The position numbers were made by a program, and so were the translations under genes. 64,000 nucleotides of DNA from Schistocephalus solidus. Taxonomy: Eukaryota; Platyhelminthes; Cestoda; Diphyllobothriidea; Diphyllobothriidae. Below are positions 12,958 to 26,970 of the stretch, piece by piece. The number at the start of each line of letters is the position of its first letter. Position 1 is the first letter of the stretch. The stretch lies in assembly GCA_017591395.1 (NCBI GenBank), contig WEDG01004026.1, positions 1 to 64,000 on the forward strand. The letters are read 5' to 3'. Under the pieces are notes generated by a model. The model did no database searches. It worked only from the letters and a program-made list of their open reading frames with translations, and was not told the DNA's origin.

Positions 12958-15348
12958 TACAAGTAGTATGAATCGTATATGGCACATATAATATACCGTT
13001 CTTCCAACACAGGAACTAGTTTAAAGCCCAGACTCGTGTTTTGCCGATACTTTGCTGCTGCGTGACGCAGCAACGAGGGTTCGTTTCCTCAGATGGTCCA
13101 ACAACGTTCTCTTGCGGTTTCCGGTATATGGACTCCAGAGAATAATCAAGCAAATAATTTCTGAAATTACTAAGTGCAGGACATTGATTCAGGTGATTTG
13201 AAAAAGCCTTTTTACGTTCAGACCCGAAATTCAAATGAATATTTGGATCGAAAATAATTAACACTGTGGAATAACCACGTAATGCCCATTCTACAATCAC
13301 GTTGTACTACACGTAGTATGAATCGTATATGGCACATATATTATACAGTTCTTCTGACATAGGAACAATCTGTAAGCACAGACTAGTGCTTCACTGATGT
13401 TTTTAGCTGCTGCGTGACGCAACAACGAGGGCTTCGGCTCGTCAGTGGGTCCTCCAGATTTCTCTATGTGGTTTCCCGTATTTGGACTCCACTGAATAAT
13501 CAAATAAATAATTTCTGAAATGATAAGTGTAGAACGTGGAGTCAGATGATAAGAACATGACTTTTTAGGGTAAGACTCGAAATAAAAATGAACATTTAGA
13601 TCGAAAATAATTCACACTGTGGAATAACGACGTTATGCCCATCCTTCAATCAAGTAGTACTACAAGTAGTATGAATCGTTTATGGCACATATAATATACC
13701 GTTCTTTCAACACAGGAACTAGCTTAAAGCCCAGACACGTGTTTCTTCGATGTTTCTGCTGCTGCGTGACGCAGCAACGAGGGGTTCGACTCCTCAGTTG
13801 ATCCCCCAGCGTTCTCTATGCGGTTTCTGGTATATGGAATCCAGAGTATAATCCAGGAAATAATTTCTGAAATATTTAAGTGAAGGACATGAAGTCAGAT
13901 TATTCAGACATGCCTTTTTACGTCCAAACCCGAAATTAAAATGAACATTTCGATCAAAAAAATAAACACTGTGTAATAACCACGTTATGCCCTTCCTTCA
14001 ATCAAGTAGTACTACAAGTAGTATTAATCGTATATGGCACATATATTATACAGTTCTTTTGACAAAGGAACTAGCTTAAAGCCCAGACACGTGTTTCGCT
14101 GATGTTTTCAGCTCCTGCGTGACGCAGCAACGAGACGTTCGACTCCTCATTGGTCCAACAACGTTCTCTATGCAGTTTCTGGTATATGGACGCGAGAGAA
14201 TAATCAAGGAAATAATGTCTTACATTATTAAGTGCAGGATATGGATTCAGATGATTCGGACATTATCTTTTAGGGTCAGACTTGAAATTTCAATGGACAT
14301 TTTGATCGAAAACAACCAACCACTGTGGAATAACCACGTTATGCCCATCCTCCAATCAAGTAGTACTACAAGTAGTATGAATCGTATAAAGCACATATAT
14401 TATACCGTTCTTACGACATAGGAACTAGCGTAATGCTCAAACACGTGTTTCGCCGATGTTTTCAGCTGCTGCGTGACGCAGCAACGAGGAATTCGGCTAT
14501 TCATTGTGTCCATCAGCGTTCCCCATGCGATTTCTGGTATATGGACACCAATGAATAATCAAATAAATAATTTCTGAAATTACTAATTGCAGAACATTGA
14601 GTCAGATGATTCGCACATGACTTTTTAGGGTCACACCTGAAATTCCAATGTACATTTTGATCGAAGAAAATCAACCACTGTGAAATAACTACGTATGCCA
14701 ATTCTACAAAGAAGTAATACTACAAGTAGCTTGAATCGTATATGGCAATACTATATTATACCATTCTTCCGACAAAGGTACCGGCCAAGAGCCCAGACAC
14801 GTGTTTTGTCGATGTATATGTTGCTGCTTTTGACGCAGCAACGATGGGTTTGGCACCTTAGTGTGTCCTCCAGCGTTCTCTATGCGGTTTCTGATGTATG
14901 GACTCCAGAATTTAATCAAGGACATAAATCATTAAATTATTAAGTGCAGGACAGGAAGTCTGATGATTCGAACATGCCTTTTTAGGGTCAGATCTCAAAT
15001 TTCAATGAACACTTGATCGAAGGCAATCAACCACTGCGGAATAACCACGTTATGCCATTTCTGCAATCAAGTAGTACTACAAGTAGTATAAATCGTATAA
15101 GGCACATATATTTTACCGTTCTTCCGACATAGGTTATAGCTTAAAACCCCAGACACGTGTTTCGCTAATGATTCTGCTCCTGCGTAACGCCGAAACGAGG
15201 GGCTTGGCTTTTTCAGTGGGTCCCCCAGCGTTCTCTATGTGGTTTCTGGTATATTGACTAAAAATAATATTCAATTGCATACCTTCTGAAATTATTAAGT
15301 GCAGGACATGGAGTCAGATTATTTGGACATGCCTTTTCATTGTCAGAC
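12958..15348 (+). repeat. 354-bp satellite array 2 (7 copies)
   Basis: Landmark positions are 12969, 13319, 13672, 14024, 14378, 14732 and 15089, giving spacing of about 350-357 bp. It starts at CTACAAGTAGTATG right after the spacer end and stops at ATTGTCAGAC, the same edges as arrays 3, 4 and 5. It corresponds unit by unit to array 4 (24,569-26,970). The final unit carries a changed palindrome region (GCGTAACGCCGAAACG). Confidence 0.92.
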
Positions 15349-17593
15349 TATGTGCACTAAATTGGTTGGGCCTGACAGACATCCTCTTGTTTTTAAGCTA
15401 CGCTGCCTAGAAAATCTGATGATCAAGGTAAGCAATCGGAACTCAATCTGTTGATTGGCAGATAATTGTGCCCTGTAGGGTTTGCTCTACTTTTAAGGTT
15501 TTTCCTCGATACTGTTTCCACTTCATGTAATATCTTTAGGAGTTTTATAGACACACTTTAATATTAAGCTTATTTTGCTGTCATGTATTCACACGGAAAT
15601 TTACGAAGAATGGCCTAGACGATGAATCGTGAGCCAAATTCTGATCGAACCTGACAAGAATGAAAAAAAACTGCCGCTTGTATGTGCGCACTACGTCACC
15701 TCAAACAAGTAGCATTTTGACACGAAACACATGTTTTTACGTTTTGCAGCCCTGCCATAAAATGATGACAGTAGGACTCATCCTATTGCGCTTTCTCGAA
15801 CAACCCCTCGATATGCTTCAATCCAAACGTCTTTCTGAGCGCGGAGCGAAAAATAAAAGTGCAGAAGACGTCTGACAATGTTACATGCGTAGCCGCAACA
15901 TTGTCCATATCATTTCGTTTGAGCAAAATTACGGCAAGTGTAGGTGTTCTTAAATATAATGTTGCTAGAAGCATCTTTTGGAAAATTGGTAATCACATAT
16001 AATCTGTCGTAGGTGTAACGCAATTAATATGCACAGTTTTTAAAGAACAGACGATCAAATAAATAAGACAAACAATAAATTACACTCGTAATTTTGCAAA
16101 CCATAATTACGACAAATATGAATGCACTTGCATACTTGGCAAAAATTTTCAGCGATATAATGTCTTTTTAGTATTTTCAGGTGATCATTATGCATAACAT
16201 TAACCATATCATAGAAATATCAATTCGGTTTGAAGCGCGCTGACATAACGTTCACACATGAGGGATACATTTTTAATTTACTTTTTACAACACATATATT
16301 TACTGAATAATTTCTTTTTAATTACTCCTCTTCTCGAAAAATGCCACTTTGCTGTCATCTATGTGCCAGAATAATAAATGCCCTTTGTATCTTTGTGTTA
16401 ATGGAAAGTACTACTAAAAACAACAACCGTTTAACAGATCGGCATTTTCCTTGAATAACTGTATTCTAAGATAGGCTGAAAATTTATTTACGTTCTGATT
16501 TTAAGAGAAAGCTACCCCATAAAGTAATCGCTGTGCCAAAGACCCCTACTTAAATTTCAAAAAGTAGCATTGATCGAATTTATGTAGATAAATTATCTTG
16601 CAATTACGACAGAGTGGGTTTACATAAGCTCTGGCGTCCTTAAAAACGTAACTTAAACAAAAACATATAAACAAATACCTGCGAACAAAAAGGTTTTGTA
16701 TGCATCTTTAAACTCTTAATGTTCAACAATTTAATGTATTATTTCCAACTTTTGTAAAACGAAAAAGTCGAAAAACCCATAGACGTCTGTTGAAGTTGAC
16801 ATCCCAAGACATATTTTTGCACATACACCAGTAATACAAATGTTTCTTTTTAAGCAAGCTGCTGCCACAAGAATATAAATATAAATTCTGGTCTGCGGGT
16901 GTCAGAACAAATTATCAGGTTTCGAGGTAGAGGCAAGACTTAATTTTGATAAGTGACCGTTAATTTAACATTAAATTTTGTCTTGCAAATACATTATTTT
17001 GTTATAGTAGAAATTACGCAACCATGATTGCCTTAAAAACGTCATTATCACAACGCCCATGCGCATTTCTTTTGCGTAATACCAAAGTAATCTAGCTCAA
17101 TTTCAAAAAGCTTTAAAAGACGCACCACATAACGGCAGCCCGTGACAAAGCATTTAAGGCGTAAGGCGCTCTATTGTAAAATAAGAACTTTTGTGTATTG
17201 CGCCTGACACCAGCTACATGATGTTTTTAAAGAATGACATTGCAGGTATTACATTTTCAAACTTAACGAATGCCCACAAAACAAAAAGAGCAGTTTGAAC
17301 TGCGCATAGTGCATATTGATTTTTAAATTGGGACACAAAGCCAATACCACTTATACCGAGAATCATCGCTTCATTTGACATATCCGACGAAACATTTAAA
17401 TTTGATAAGACCACAATTTTGGGAGCAAATGTACAATCGCGTTTGCCGTGTGTCATGGGAGTCATAGTTTAAGTAGCCCCATAATTTTACCAAGTTCAAT
17501 GACCTACCCGAGCCGTAATTGGTGTTAAAAGGTCAGTTTGGTCAAATATATTTTTTCATCGGGGAGCGCACAGGCAAGCATATTTACCAATGC
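15349..17593 (+). repeat. Short spacer, copy 1
   Basis: A 2.25-kb segment with the same two ends as the long spacer but lacking about 2.02 kb. The left 100 bp, up to AACTCAATCT, joins directly to GTTGATTGGCAG, which in the long spacer lies 2 kb further on. I see no coding domain. A minus-strand open frame at 17214-17465 (83 codons) recurs in shifted or broken form in all spacer copies and is not recognised as any protein family. Confidence 0.82.
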
Positions 17594-20320
17594 TACAAGT
17601 AGTATGAATCGTATATGGCACATATAATATACCGTTCTTCCAACACAGGAACCAGCTTAAAGCCCAGACACGTGTTTCGCTGATGTTTTCAGCTCCTGCG
17701 TGACGCAGCAACGAGAAGTTCGACTCCTCAGTTGGTCCAACAGCGTTCTCTATGCAGTTTCTGGTATATGGACTCGAGAGAATAATCAAGGAAATAATTT
17801 CTGAAATAACTAAGTGCAGGACATGGAGTCAGATGATTCGGACATGCCTTTTTACGTCCAGACCCGAAATTAGAATGAACATTTGGATCGACAATAATTC
17901 ACACTGTGGAATAACGACGTTATGCCCATCCTTCAATCAAGTAGTACTACAAGTAGTATGAATCGTTTATGGCAAATATAATATACCGTTCTTCCAACAC
18001 AGGAACCAGCTTAAAGCCCAGACACGTGTTTCGTTGATGTTTTTAGCTCTTGCGTGACGCAGCAACGAGAAGTTCGACTCCTCAGTGGGCCCCCCAGCGT
18101 TCTCTATGCGGTTTCTGGTATATGGACTCGAAAGAATAATCAAGGAAATAATTTCTGATATAACTTAGTGCAGGACATGGAGTCAGATGATTCGGACATG
18201 CCTTTTTACGTCCAGACCCGAAATGAGAATGAACATTTGGATCGAAAATAATAAACACTGTGTAATAACCACGTTATGCCCATCCTTCAATCAAGTAGTA
18301 CTACAAGTAGTATGATTCGTATATGGCACATATATTATACAGTTCTTCTGACATAGGAACTAGCTTAAAGCCCAGACACGTGTTTCGCTTATGTTTTCAG
18401 CTCCTGCGTGACGCAGCGACGAGAAGTTCGACTGCTCAGTTGGTCCAACAGCGTTCTCTATGCAGTTTCTGGTATATGGACTCGAGAGAATAATCAAGGA
18501 AATAATGTCTTAAATTATTAAGTGCAGGATATGGATTCAGATGATTCGGACATTATCTTTTAGGGTCAGACTTGAAATGTCGATGAACATTTTGATCGAA
18601 AACAATCAACCACTGTGGAATAACCACGTTATGCCCATCCTCCAATCAAGTAGTACTACAAGTAGTATGAATCGTATATAGCACATATATTATACAGTTC
18701 TTTACGACGTAGGAACTAGCATAATGCCCAAACACGTGTTTTGCCGATGTTTCAGCTGCTGCGTGACGCAGCAACCAGGGGTTCGTCTATTCATTGTGTC
18801 CCCAGCGTTCCCCCATGCGATTTCTGGTATATGGACACCACTGAATAATCAAATAAATAATTTCTGAAATTAATAAATGCAGAACATGGAGTCAGATGAT
18901 TCGCACATGACTTTTAGGGTCACACCCGAAATTCCAATGTACATTTAGATCGAAGAAAATCAACCACTGTGAAATAACCACGTTATGCCCAATTCTACAA
19001 AGAAGTAGTTCTACAAGTAGCTTGAATCGTATATGGCACATATATTATACCATTCTTCCGACATACGTACTAGCCAAGAGCCCAGACAAGTGTTTTGTCG
19101 ATGTATATGTTGCTGCTTGACGCAGCAACGATGGGTTTGGCACCTCAGTGTGTCCTCCCGCGTTCTCTATGCGGTTTCTGATGTATGGACTCCAGAATTT
19201 AATCAAGGACATATATCATTAAATTATTAGTGCAGGACATGAAGTCTGATGATTCGAACATGCCTTTTAGGGTCAGATCCGACATTTCAATGAACATTTG
19301 GATCGAAGGCAATCAACCACTGTGAAATAAATCCACGTACTGCCAATTCTATGAAAAAGTAGTACTACAAGTAGTATGAATCGCATATGGCACATATATT
19401 ATACAGTACTTCCGGTAAAGGTTTCGCCACGATTCTGCTGCTGCGTAACGCCGCAACGAGGGGTTTGGCTTTTTCAGTGGGTTCCCTAGGTTCTCTATGC
19501 GGTTTCTGGTATATTGACTTCAGATAATAACCACTTAAATACTTTGAAAAATTATTAAGTGAAGGACATGGGCTCAGAATATTCGGCCTTGCCTTTAAGG
19601 GTCAGACCCGAAATTTTAATGAACATTTTGGATCGAAGACTATCAACCACTGTGAAATAACCACGTACTCGCCAATTCTATGAAAAGTAGTACTACAAGT
19701 AGTATGAATCGCATATGGCACATATATTATACAGTACTTCCGATAAAGGTACTCAGGTAAAAAGCCACAGACACGTGTTTTTGCCAAAGTTTCTGCTGCT
19801 GCGTGACGCAGCAACGAGAGGCTTGGCTTTTCAGTGGGTCCCTCAGCGTTCTCTATGCGGTTTCTGGTATATTGACTCAAAAATAATATTCAATTGCATA
19901 CTTTCTGAAATTTTGAAGTTCAGGACATATTGTCAGCTTATTCGAACATGACTTTTAGTGTCAGACCAGCAATTTCAATAAACATTTTGATCGAAGAAAA
20001 TCAACCACTGTGAAATAACCACGTCATGCCAATTCTACAAAGAATTAATACTTCAAGTTGTATGAATCGTATATGGCACATATATTATACCGGTCGTCCG
20101 ACATAGGTACTAGCCCAGAGCCCAGACACGTTTTTTTGTCGATGTTACTGCTGCTGCGTGACGCAGCAACGAGGTGTTCGGCTCCTCAATGGGTCACCCA
20201 GCGTTCTCTATGCAGTTTTTGGTGTATGGACTCCAGAGAATAATCAAGGACATAATTTCTGAAATTATAAGTGCAGGACATGGAGTCAGATTATTTGGAC
20301 ATGCCTTTTCATTGTCAGAC
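17594..20320 (+). repeat. 354-bp satellite array 3 (8 copies)
   Basis: Eight units from about 17,605 to 20,320 with the same boundaries as the other arrays. The array matches array 5 (29,203-31,940) unit by unit. One unit is shorter, about 328 bp near 19,380-19,705, as in array 1 at 7740-8068. This shows that array 1's right end shares ancestry with arrays 3 and 5. Confidence 0.92.
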
Positions 20321-23300
20321 TATGTGCACTAAATTGGTTGGGCCTGACAGAAATCCTCTTGTTTTTTAGCTACGCTGCCTAGAAAATCTGATGATCAAGG
20401 TAAGGAATCGGAACTCAATCTAAATAGGTCCATTGAGAAATACAATAGATGATATCACAGATAAATTATTACCTTTCCTTAAAAATGCAATTCTTTTATA
20501 ATAATTTTTCACATACGTTTTGAAAACTATCGAAACGGCAAGCACTTCCCTGAGGATTTTTGATAAATCACCTGTTTACATGGCAGTTTGTAATAGAATT
20601 TGGCTATAAAGTGACTGCTTCTTCGTAAAAGAATAGATATCGGGGTCTCAAATAAGTGTCATGTTTAGATGACTGTTTCTTATAAAGACACCTCTCCAAG
20701 AGATGGCGTCGTCAAGAGATTGACCTACCAGCTATTACAAATCTCTAATAAGGACTTATTTTAGTTTTCTCTTTGAATGGCCCTTTTGTCTGTGTATAAG
20801 TGTGCAGCCCTTCAATATGCCTTATTTATTGATTCACAGGTACAATGCGGTTGCAGTTGTTCGCAAATAGACCGCTGCCAATGAATTCCATAAACCCACA
20901 TTCATCCTTTGCAGGCGTTGCAGGCACAATCATTTGAATTAGAGGAACATTAACTGCTACTAGAAGATTGCGAACCCATTCGTAATATTTAAATAATATC
21001 CGTTATTGAAGGTACAATATGATGTGATCCTTTAATAGACATCCGGAAATATAAAAAACATTACAAAAGAAGAAATAATGCCTTTGTTTATAATGGAAGG
21101 AATATAAAGGAATATATTGTGGTTCCTCATATTTAATCAAAGGTATTTAATGTGGATTCGCAGATTTACGTGCTTCAATTTGGTGTTTTTTGGGTTTGCT
21201 CTACATATAATGTTTTTTTCTTGATAATAGTTCTGCCTCCTGCAATTCCTCCAGGACGTTTCCAAACACAGGCCAAAATTAGGCTGACTGGGTGTTCCTT
21301 TATTGAAATGGACATTTTACGGAGATTTGCTAGAGGCTCAATCGGAAGCCAAAACTTGCTCAAAACTGACAATAATGAAAAGAAATTGACGTTTGCATGT
21401 GCTCACATGTCACCTTTTAAACCAGCAGCCAGTTGACTTCAAACACATTTCGAAACTTTTTGCAGCCTGCAATGAACAGTTTTGAATAAGGACTTATCTT
21501 TCTGACGCACCTTCGGAAATGCCTCTTTATATGCTTTCTTTAAAAACTTTTTGAGTCCGTTGCGAAAAATAAAAGTGAACGAGACATCTGACAATGTTAA
21601 ATATTTCCTTTGTTCCTGGTATCTTAGTGATAATAGTAAGTTATACTTCTATGACAATTTTCAACAACTTTTATGTTCATAAATAACTTTACCCCAGTTT
21701 AGGCAAGATATTTATTTCAGTTCTGATTTAAAAAAGTACCCAATAAAGAAAAACTGAGACGATGACACCTTCTCAAAATTGCAAATGTGGTTTTCTTCTT
21801 TGAATAATCATTCAATAACTAAATAGTTGGTTTCAATAAATATCTCTGAAATTCTTAGAAGGAAACTTAAACAATAGCTGTGAAACTTTCCTTCGAACAG
21901 TTTCGTGGAGAGTGCAATCGCTCTTAACAACGTTCGTCCATGTAGCCTGGGTTTTGAGTTATCTGTTTGCAATAGCATTTGGAGACCCCCATCTCAAGCA
22001 AATCAAAACCGATATTATATTTTTTTCCAATTGTTTTTCTTAAAGATAAAGGTAACGCATTCATTTATAAATTGTCAATGTAAAAAAGGTACAACGCGGT
22101 GGCATTGGTTCGCAAATATACCGCTGCCAAGAAAATTCATAAATCCAACTTATCCTTCACAGGTGTTGCTAAAGTTTAACCCACAGTTTCTAAAGCAAGC
22201 AAGATCAATTGAATTAGAGAAACCTGAACTGCTACTTGAAATTTGCAAACCCATTCGTAATACTTAGATAAAATCAGGAATTCAACGTTAAATATTAAGC
22301 GATCCTTTTGATAGACATCAGGAAATATTGAAGTATAAAAAAGCAGAACAAATACCTTGGTTGATGGCACAAAGATAATATGTTTGCCCATTCCAATCAA
22401 AAAGATTATATTGTAGTTACTAAGATTTAATTAAAGGCATTTACTGTTGATTGGCAGATTATTGTGCCCTGTAGGGTTTGCTCTACTTATAAGGTTTTTC
22501 CTCGATACTGTTTCTCTTCATGTAATATCTTTAGGAGTTTTATAGACAATTTAATATTAAGCTTATTTTGCTGTCATTTATTCACATGGAAATTTACGGA
22601 GAATGGCCTAGATGATGAATCGTGAGCCAAACCCTGATCGAGCCTGACAAGAATGAAAAAAAACTGCCGCTTTTATGTGCGCACATGTCACATCAAACAA
22701 GTAGCCTTTTGACACAAAACACATGTTTTAACGTTTTGCAGCCTGCCATAAAATGATGACAGTAGGACTCATCCTATTGCGCTTTCTGAACAACCCCTCG
22801 ATATGCTTCAATCCAAACGTCTTTCTGAGCGCGGAGCGAAAATAAAAGTGCGTAAGACGTCTGACAATGTTACATGCGTAGCCGCAACATTTTCCGTATC
22901 ATTTCGTTTGAGCAAAATTACAAGGCAAGTGTAGGTGTTCTTAAATATAATGTTGCTAGGAAGCATCTTTGGAAAATTGGTAATCAAATATAATCTGTCG
23001 TTGGTGTAACGCAATTAATATGCACAGTTTTTAAAGAACAGACGATCAAATAAATAAGACGAACATTAAATTACACTCGTAATTTGCAAACCATAATTAC
23101 GACAAATATGAATGCACTTGCATACTTGGCAAACGTTTAAGCGATATAATGTCTTTTTTTAGTATTTTCAGGTGATCGTTATGCATAACATTAACCATAT
23201 CATAGAAATATCCCTTCGGTTTGAAGCGCGTCTGACGTAAAGTTCACACGAGGGATACATTTTTAATTTACTTTTACAACACATATGTTTACTGGATAAT

Positions 23301-24568
23301 TCTTTTTAATTACTCCTCTTCTCGAACATGCCACTTTGCTGTCATCTTACTGCCAGAATAATAAATGCTCCTTGTATCTTTGTGTTAATGGAAATTACTA
23401 CTAAAACAACAACCGTTTAACAGATCGGCATTTTCCTTGAATAAATGTATTCTACGTTAGGCTGAAAATTTATTTACGTTCTGATTTGAGAGAAAGCTAC
23501 CCCATAAAGTAATGCTGTGCCAAAGACCCCTACTTAAATTTCAAAAAGTAGCATTGATCGAATTTATGTAGATAAATAATCTTGCAATTACGACAGAGTG
23601 GGTTCACATAAGCTTTCTGGCCTCCTTAAAACGTAACTTGAACAAAAATATAAACAAATACCTGCGAACAAAAAGGTTTTGTATGCATCTTTAAACTCTT
23701 AATGTTCAACAATTTAATGTATTATTTCAGACTTTTGTAAAACGAAAAGTCGAAAAACCCATAGACGTCTGTTGAAGTTGACATCCCAAGACATATTTTT
23801 GCACATACACCAGTAATACAAATGTTTCTTTTTAAGCAAGCTGCTGCCACAAGAATATAAATATAAATTCTGGTCTGCGGGTGTCAGAACAAATTATCAG
23901 GTATCGAGGTAGAGACAAGACTTAATTTGATAAGTGACCGTTAATTGAACATTAAATTTTGTCTTGCAAATACATTATTTGTTATAGTAGAAATTACGCA
24001 ACCATGATTGCCTTAAAAAAACGTCATTATCACAACGCCCATGCGCATTTCTGTGCGTAATACCAAAGTAATCTAGCTCAATTTCAAAAGCTTTAACAGA
24101 CGCACACATAACGGCAGCCCGTGACAAAGCATTTACGGCCTAAAGCGCTCTATTGTAAAAGAAGAACTTTTGTGTATTGCGCCTGACACCAGCTTCATGA
24201 TGTTTTAAAGAATGACATTGCAGGTATTACATTTTCAAACTTAACGAATGCCCACAAACAAAAGAGCAGTTCGAACTGCGCATAGTGCATATTGATTTTA
24301 TATTGGGACACAAAGCCAATACCACTTATACCGAGAATCATCGCTTCATTTGACATATCCGACGAAACATTTAAATTTGATAAGGCCACAATTTTGGGAG
24401 CAAAGTTACAATCGCGTTAGCCGTGTGTCATAAGAGTCATGGTTTAAGTAGCCCCATAATTTTACCAAGTTCAATGACCTACCCGAGCCATATTTGGTGT
24501 TAAAAGGTCAGTTTGGTCAAATACATTTTTTCATCGGGGAGCGCACAGGCAAGCATATTTACCAATGC
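20321..24568 (+). repeat. Long spacer between satellite arrays, copy 2
   Basis: This is near-identical to 8,689-12,957 and has the same edges. The candidate 30-nt microexon-like segment is at 20370-20399. The section absent from short spacers is about 20,422-22,445. Open frames differ from those of copy 1 because of one-base indels, which argues that none is a conserved coding sequence. Confidence 0.8.
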
Positions 24569-26970
24569 TACAAGTAGTATGAATCGTATATGGCACATAT
24601 AATATACCGTTCTTCCAACACAGGAACTAGTTTAAAGCCCAGACTCGTGTTTTGCCGATGTTTCTGCTGCTGCGTGACGCAGCAACGAGGGGTTCGTTTC
24701 CTCAGATGGTCCAACAACGTTCTCTTTGCGGTTTCCGGTATATGGACTCCAGAGAATAATCAAGCAAATAATTTCTGAAATTACTAAGTTCAGGACATTG
24801 ATTCAGGTAATTTGAAAAAGCCTTTTTACGTTCAGACCCGAAATTCAAATGAATATTTGGATCGAAAAATAATTAACACTGTGGAATAACCACGTAATGC
24901 CCATTCTACAATCACGTTGTACTCACACGTAGTATGAATCGTATATGGCACATATATTATACAGTTCTTCTGACATAGGAACAATCTGTAGCACAGACTA
25001 GTGCTTTCACTGATGTTTTTAGCTGCTGCGTGACGCAACAACGAGGGCTTCGGCTCCTCAGTGGGTCCTCCAGATTTCTCTTTGTGGTTTCCCGTATTTG
25101 GACTCCACTGAATAATCAAATAAATAATTTCTGAAATGATAAGTGTAGAACGTGGAGTCAGATGATAAGAACATGACTTTTTAGGGTAAGACTCGAAATA
25201 AAAATGAACATTTAGATCGAAAATAATTCACACTGTGGAATAACGACGTTATGCCCATCCTTCAATCAAGTAGTACTACAAGTAGTATGAATCGTTTATG
25301 GCACATATAATATACCGTTCTTCCAACACAGGAACTAGCTTAAAGCCCAGACACGTGTTTCGTTGATGTTTTATGCTGCTGCGTGACGCAGCAACGAGGG
25401 AGTTCGACTCCTCAGTGGGCCCCCCCAGCGTTCTCTATGCGGTTTCTGGTATATGGAATCCAGAGAATAATCAAGGAAATAATTTCTGAAATATTTAAGT
25501 GCAGGACATGGAGTCAGATGATTCGGACATGCCTTTTTTACGTCCAGACCCGAAATTAAAATGAACATTTGGATCGAAAATAATAAACACTGTGTAATAA
25601 CCCACGTTATGCCCATCCTTCAATCAAGTAGTACTACAAGTAGTATGAATCGTATATGGCACATATATTATACAGTTCTTCTGACATAGGAACTAGCTTA
25701 AAAGCCCAGACACGTGTTTCGCTGATGTTTTCAGCTCCTGCGTGACGCAGCAACGAGACGTTCGACTGCTCAGTTGGTCCAACAACGTTCTCTATGCAGT
25801 TTCTGGTATATGGACTCGAGAGAATAATCAAGGAAATAATGTCTTACATTATTAAGTGCAGGATATGGATTCAGATGATTCGGACATTATCTTTTTAGGG
25901 TCAGACTTGAAATCGCAATGAACATTTTGATCGAAAACAATCAACCACTGTGGAATAACCACGTTATGCCCATCCTCCAATCAAGTAGTACTACAAGTAG
26001 TATGAATCGTATATAGCACATATATTATACCGTTCTTACGACGTAGGAACTAGCATAATGCCCAAACGCGTGTTTTGCCGATGTTTTCAGCTGCTGCGTG
26101 ACGCAGCAACCAGGGAATTCGTCTATTCATTGTGTCCATCAGCGTTCCCCATGCGATTTCTGGTATATGGACACCAATGAATAATCAAATAAATAATTTC
26201 TGAAATTACTAATTGCAGAACATTGAGTCAGATGATTCGCACATGACTTTTTAGGGTCACACCTGAAATTCCAATGTACATTTTGATCGAAGAAAATCAA
26301 CCACTGTGAAATAACTACGTTATGCCAATTCTACAAAGAAGTAGTACTACAAGTAGCTTGAATCGTATATGGCACATATATTATACCATTCTTCCGACAA
26401 AGGTACTGGCCAAGAGCCCAGACACGTGTTTTGTCGATGTATATGTTGCTGCTTGACGCAGCAACGATGGGTTTGGCACCTTAGTGTGTCCTCCAGCGTT
26501 CTCTATGCGGTTTCTGATGTATGGACTCCAGAATTTAATCAAGGACATAAATCATTAAATTATTAAGTGCAGGACAGGAAGTCTGATGATTCGAACATGC
26601 CTTTTTAGGGTCAGATCTCAAATTTCAATGAACACTTGGATCGAAGGCAATCAACCACTGCGGAATAACCACGTTATGCCATTTCTGCAATCAAGTAGTA
26701 CTACAAGTAGTATAAATCGTATAAGGCACATATATTTTACCGTTCTTCCGACATAGGTTATAGCTTAAACCCCAGACACGTGTTTCGCTAATGATTCTGC
26801 TCCTGCGTAACGCCGAAACGAGGGGCTTGGCTTTTCAGTGGGTCCCCCAGCGTTCTCTATGTGGTTTCTGGTATATTGACTAAAAATAATATTCAATTGC
26901 ATACCTTCTGAAATTATTAAGTGCAGGACATGGAGTCAGATTATTTGGACATGCCTTTTCATTGTCAGAC
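24569..26970 (+). repeat. 354-bp satellite array 4 (7 copies)
   Basis: The counterpart of array 2 in the second composite repeat, with the same seven units in the same order and the same start and stop motifs. The palindrome and hairpin are kept in most units and degraded in the last. Confidence 0.92.

Larger units (their letters stand above)
8689..20320 (+). repeat. Composite 11.6-kb repeat, copy 1
   Basis: This unit consists of the long spacer, satellite array 2, a short spacer and satellite array 3. It is followed directly by a nearly identical unit at 20,321-31,940. Landmarks recur at a shift of about 11,630 bp; for example the segment beginning ATTGGTTGGGCC is at 8,701 and about 20,334. 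Compared with copy 2, copy 1 shows many one-base differences in homopolymer runs, such as runs of A, T and C lengthened by one. That pattern looks like residual sequencing error as much as biological divergence. Segmental tandem duplication by unequal exchange is the likely origin (inference). Confidence 0.85.

Noticed and set aside
17214..17465. 83-codon minus-strand frame recurring in every spacer (TPMTHGKRDC...)
   Set aside because: The recurrence is explained by duplication of the spacer. The frame is shifted or broken in several copies and no family is recognised.
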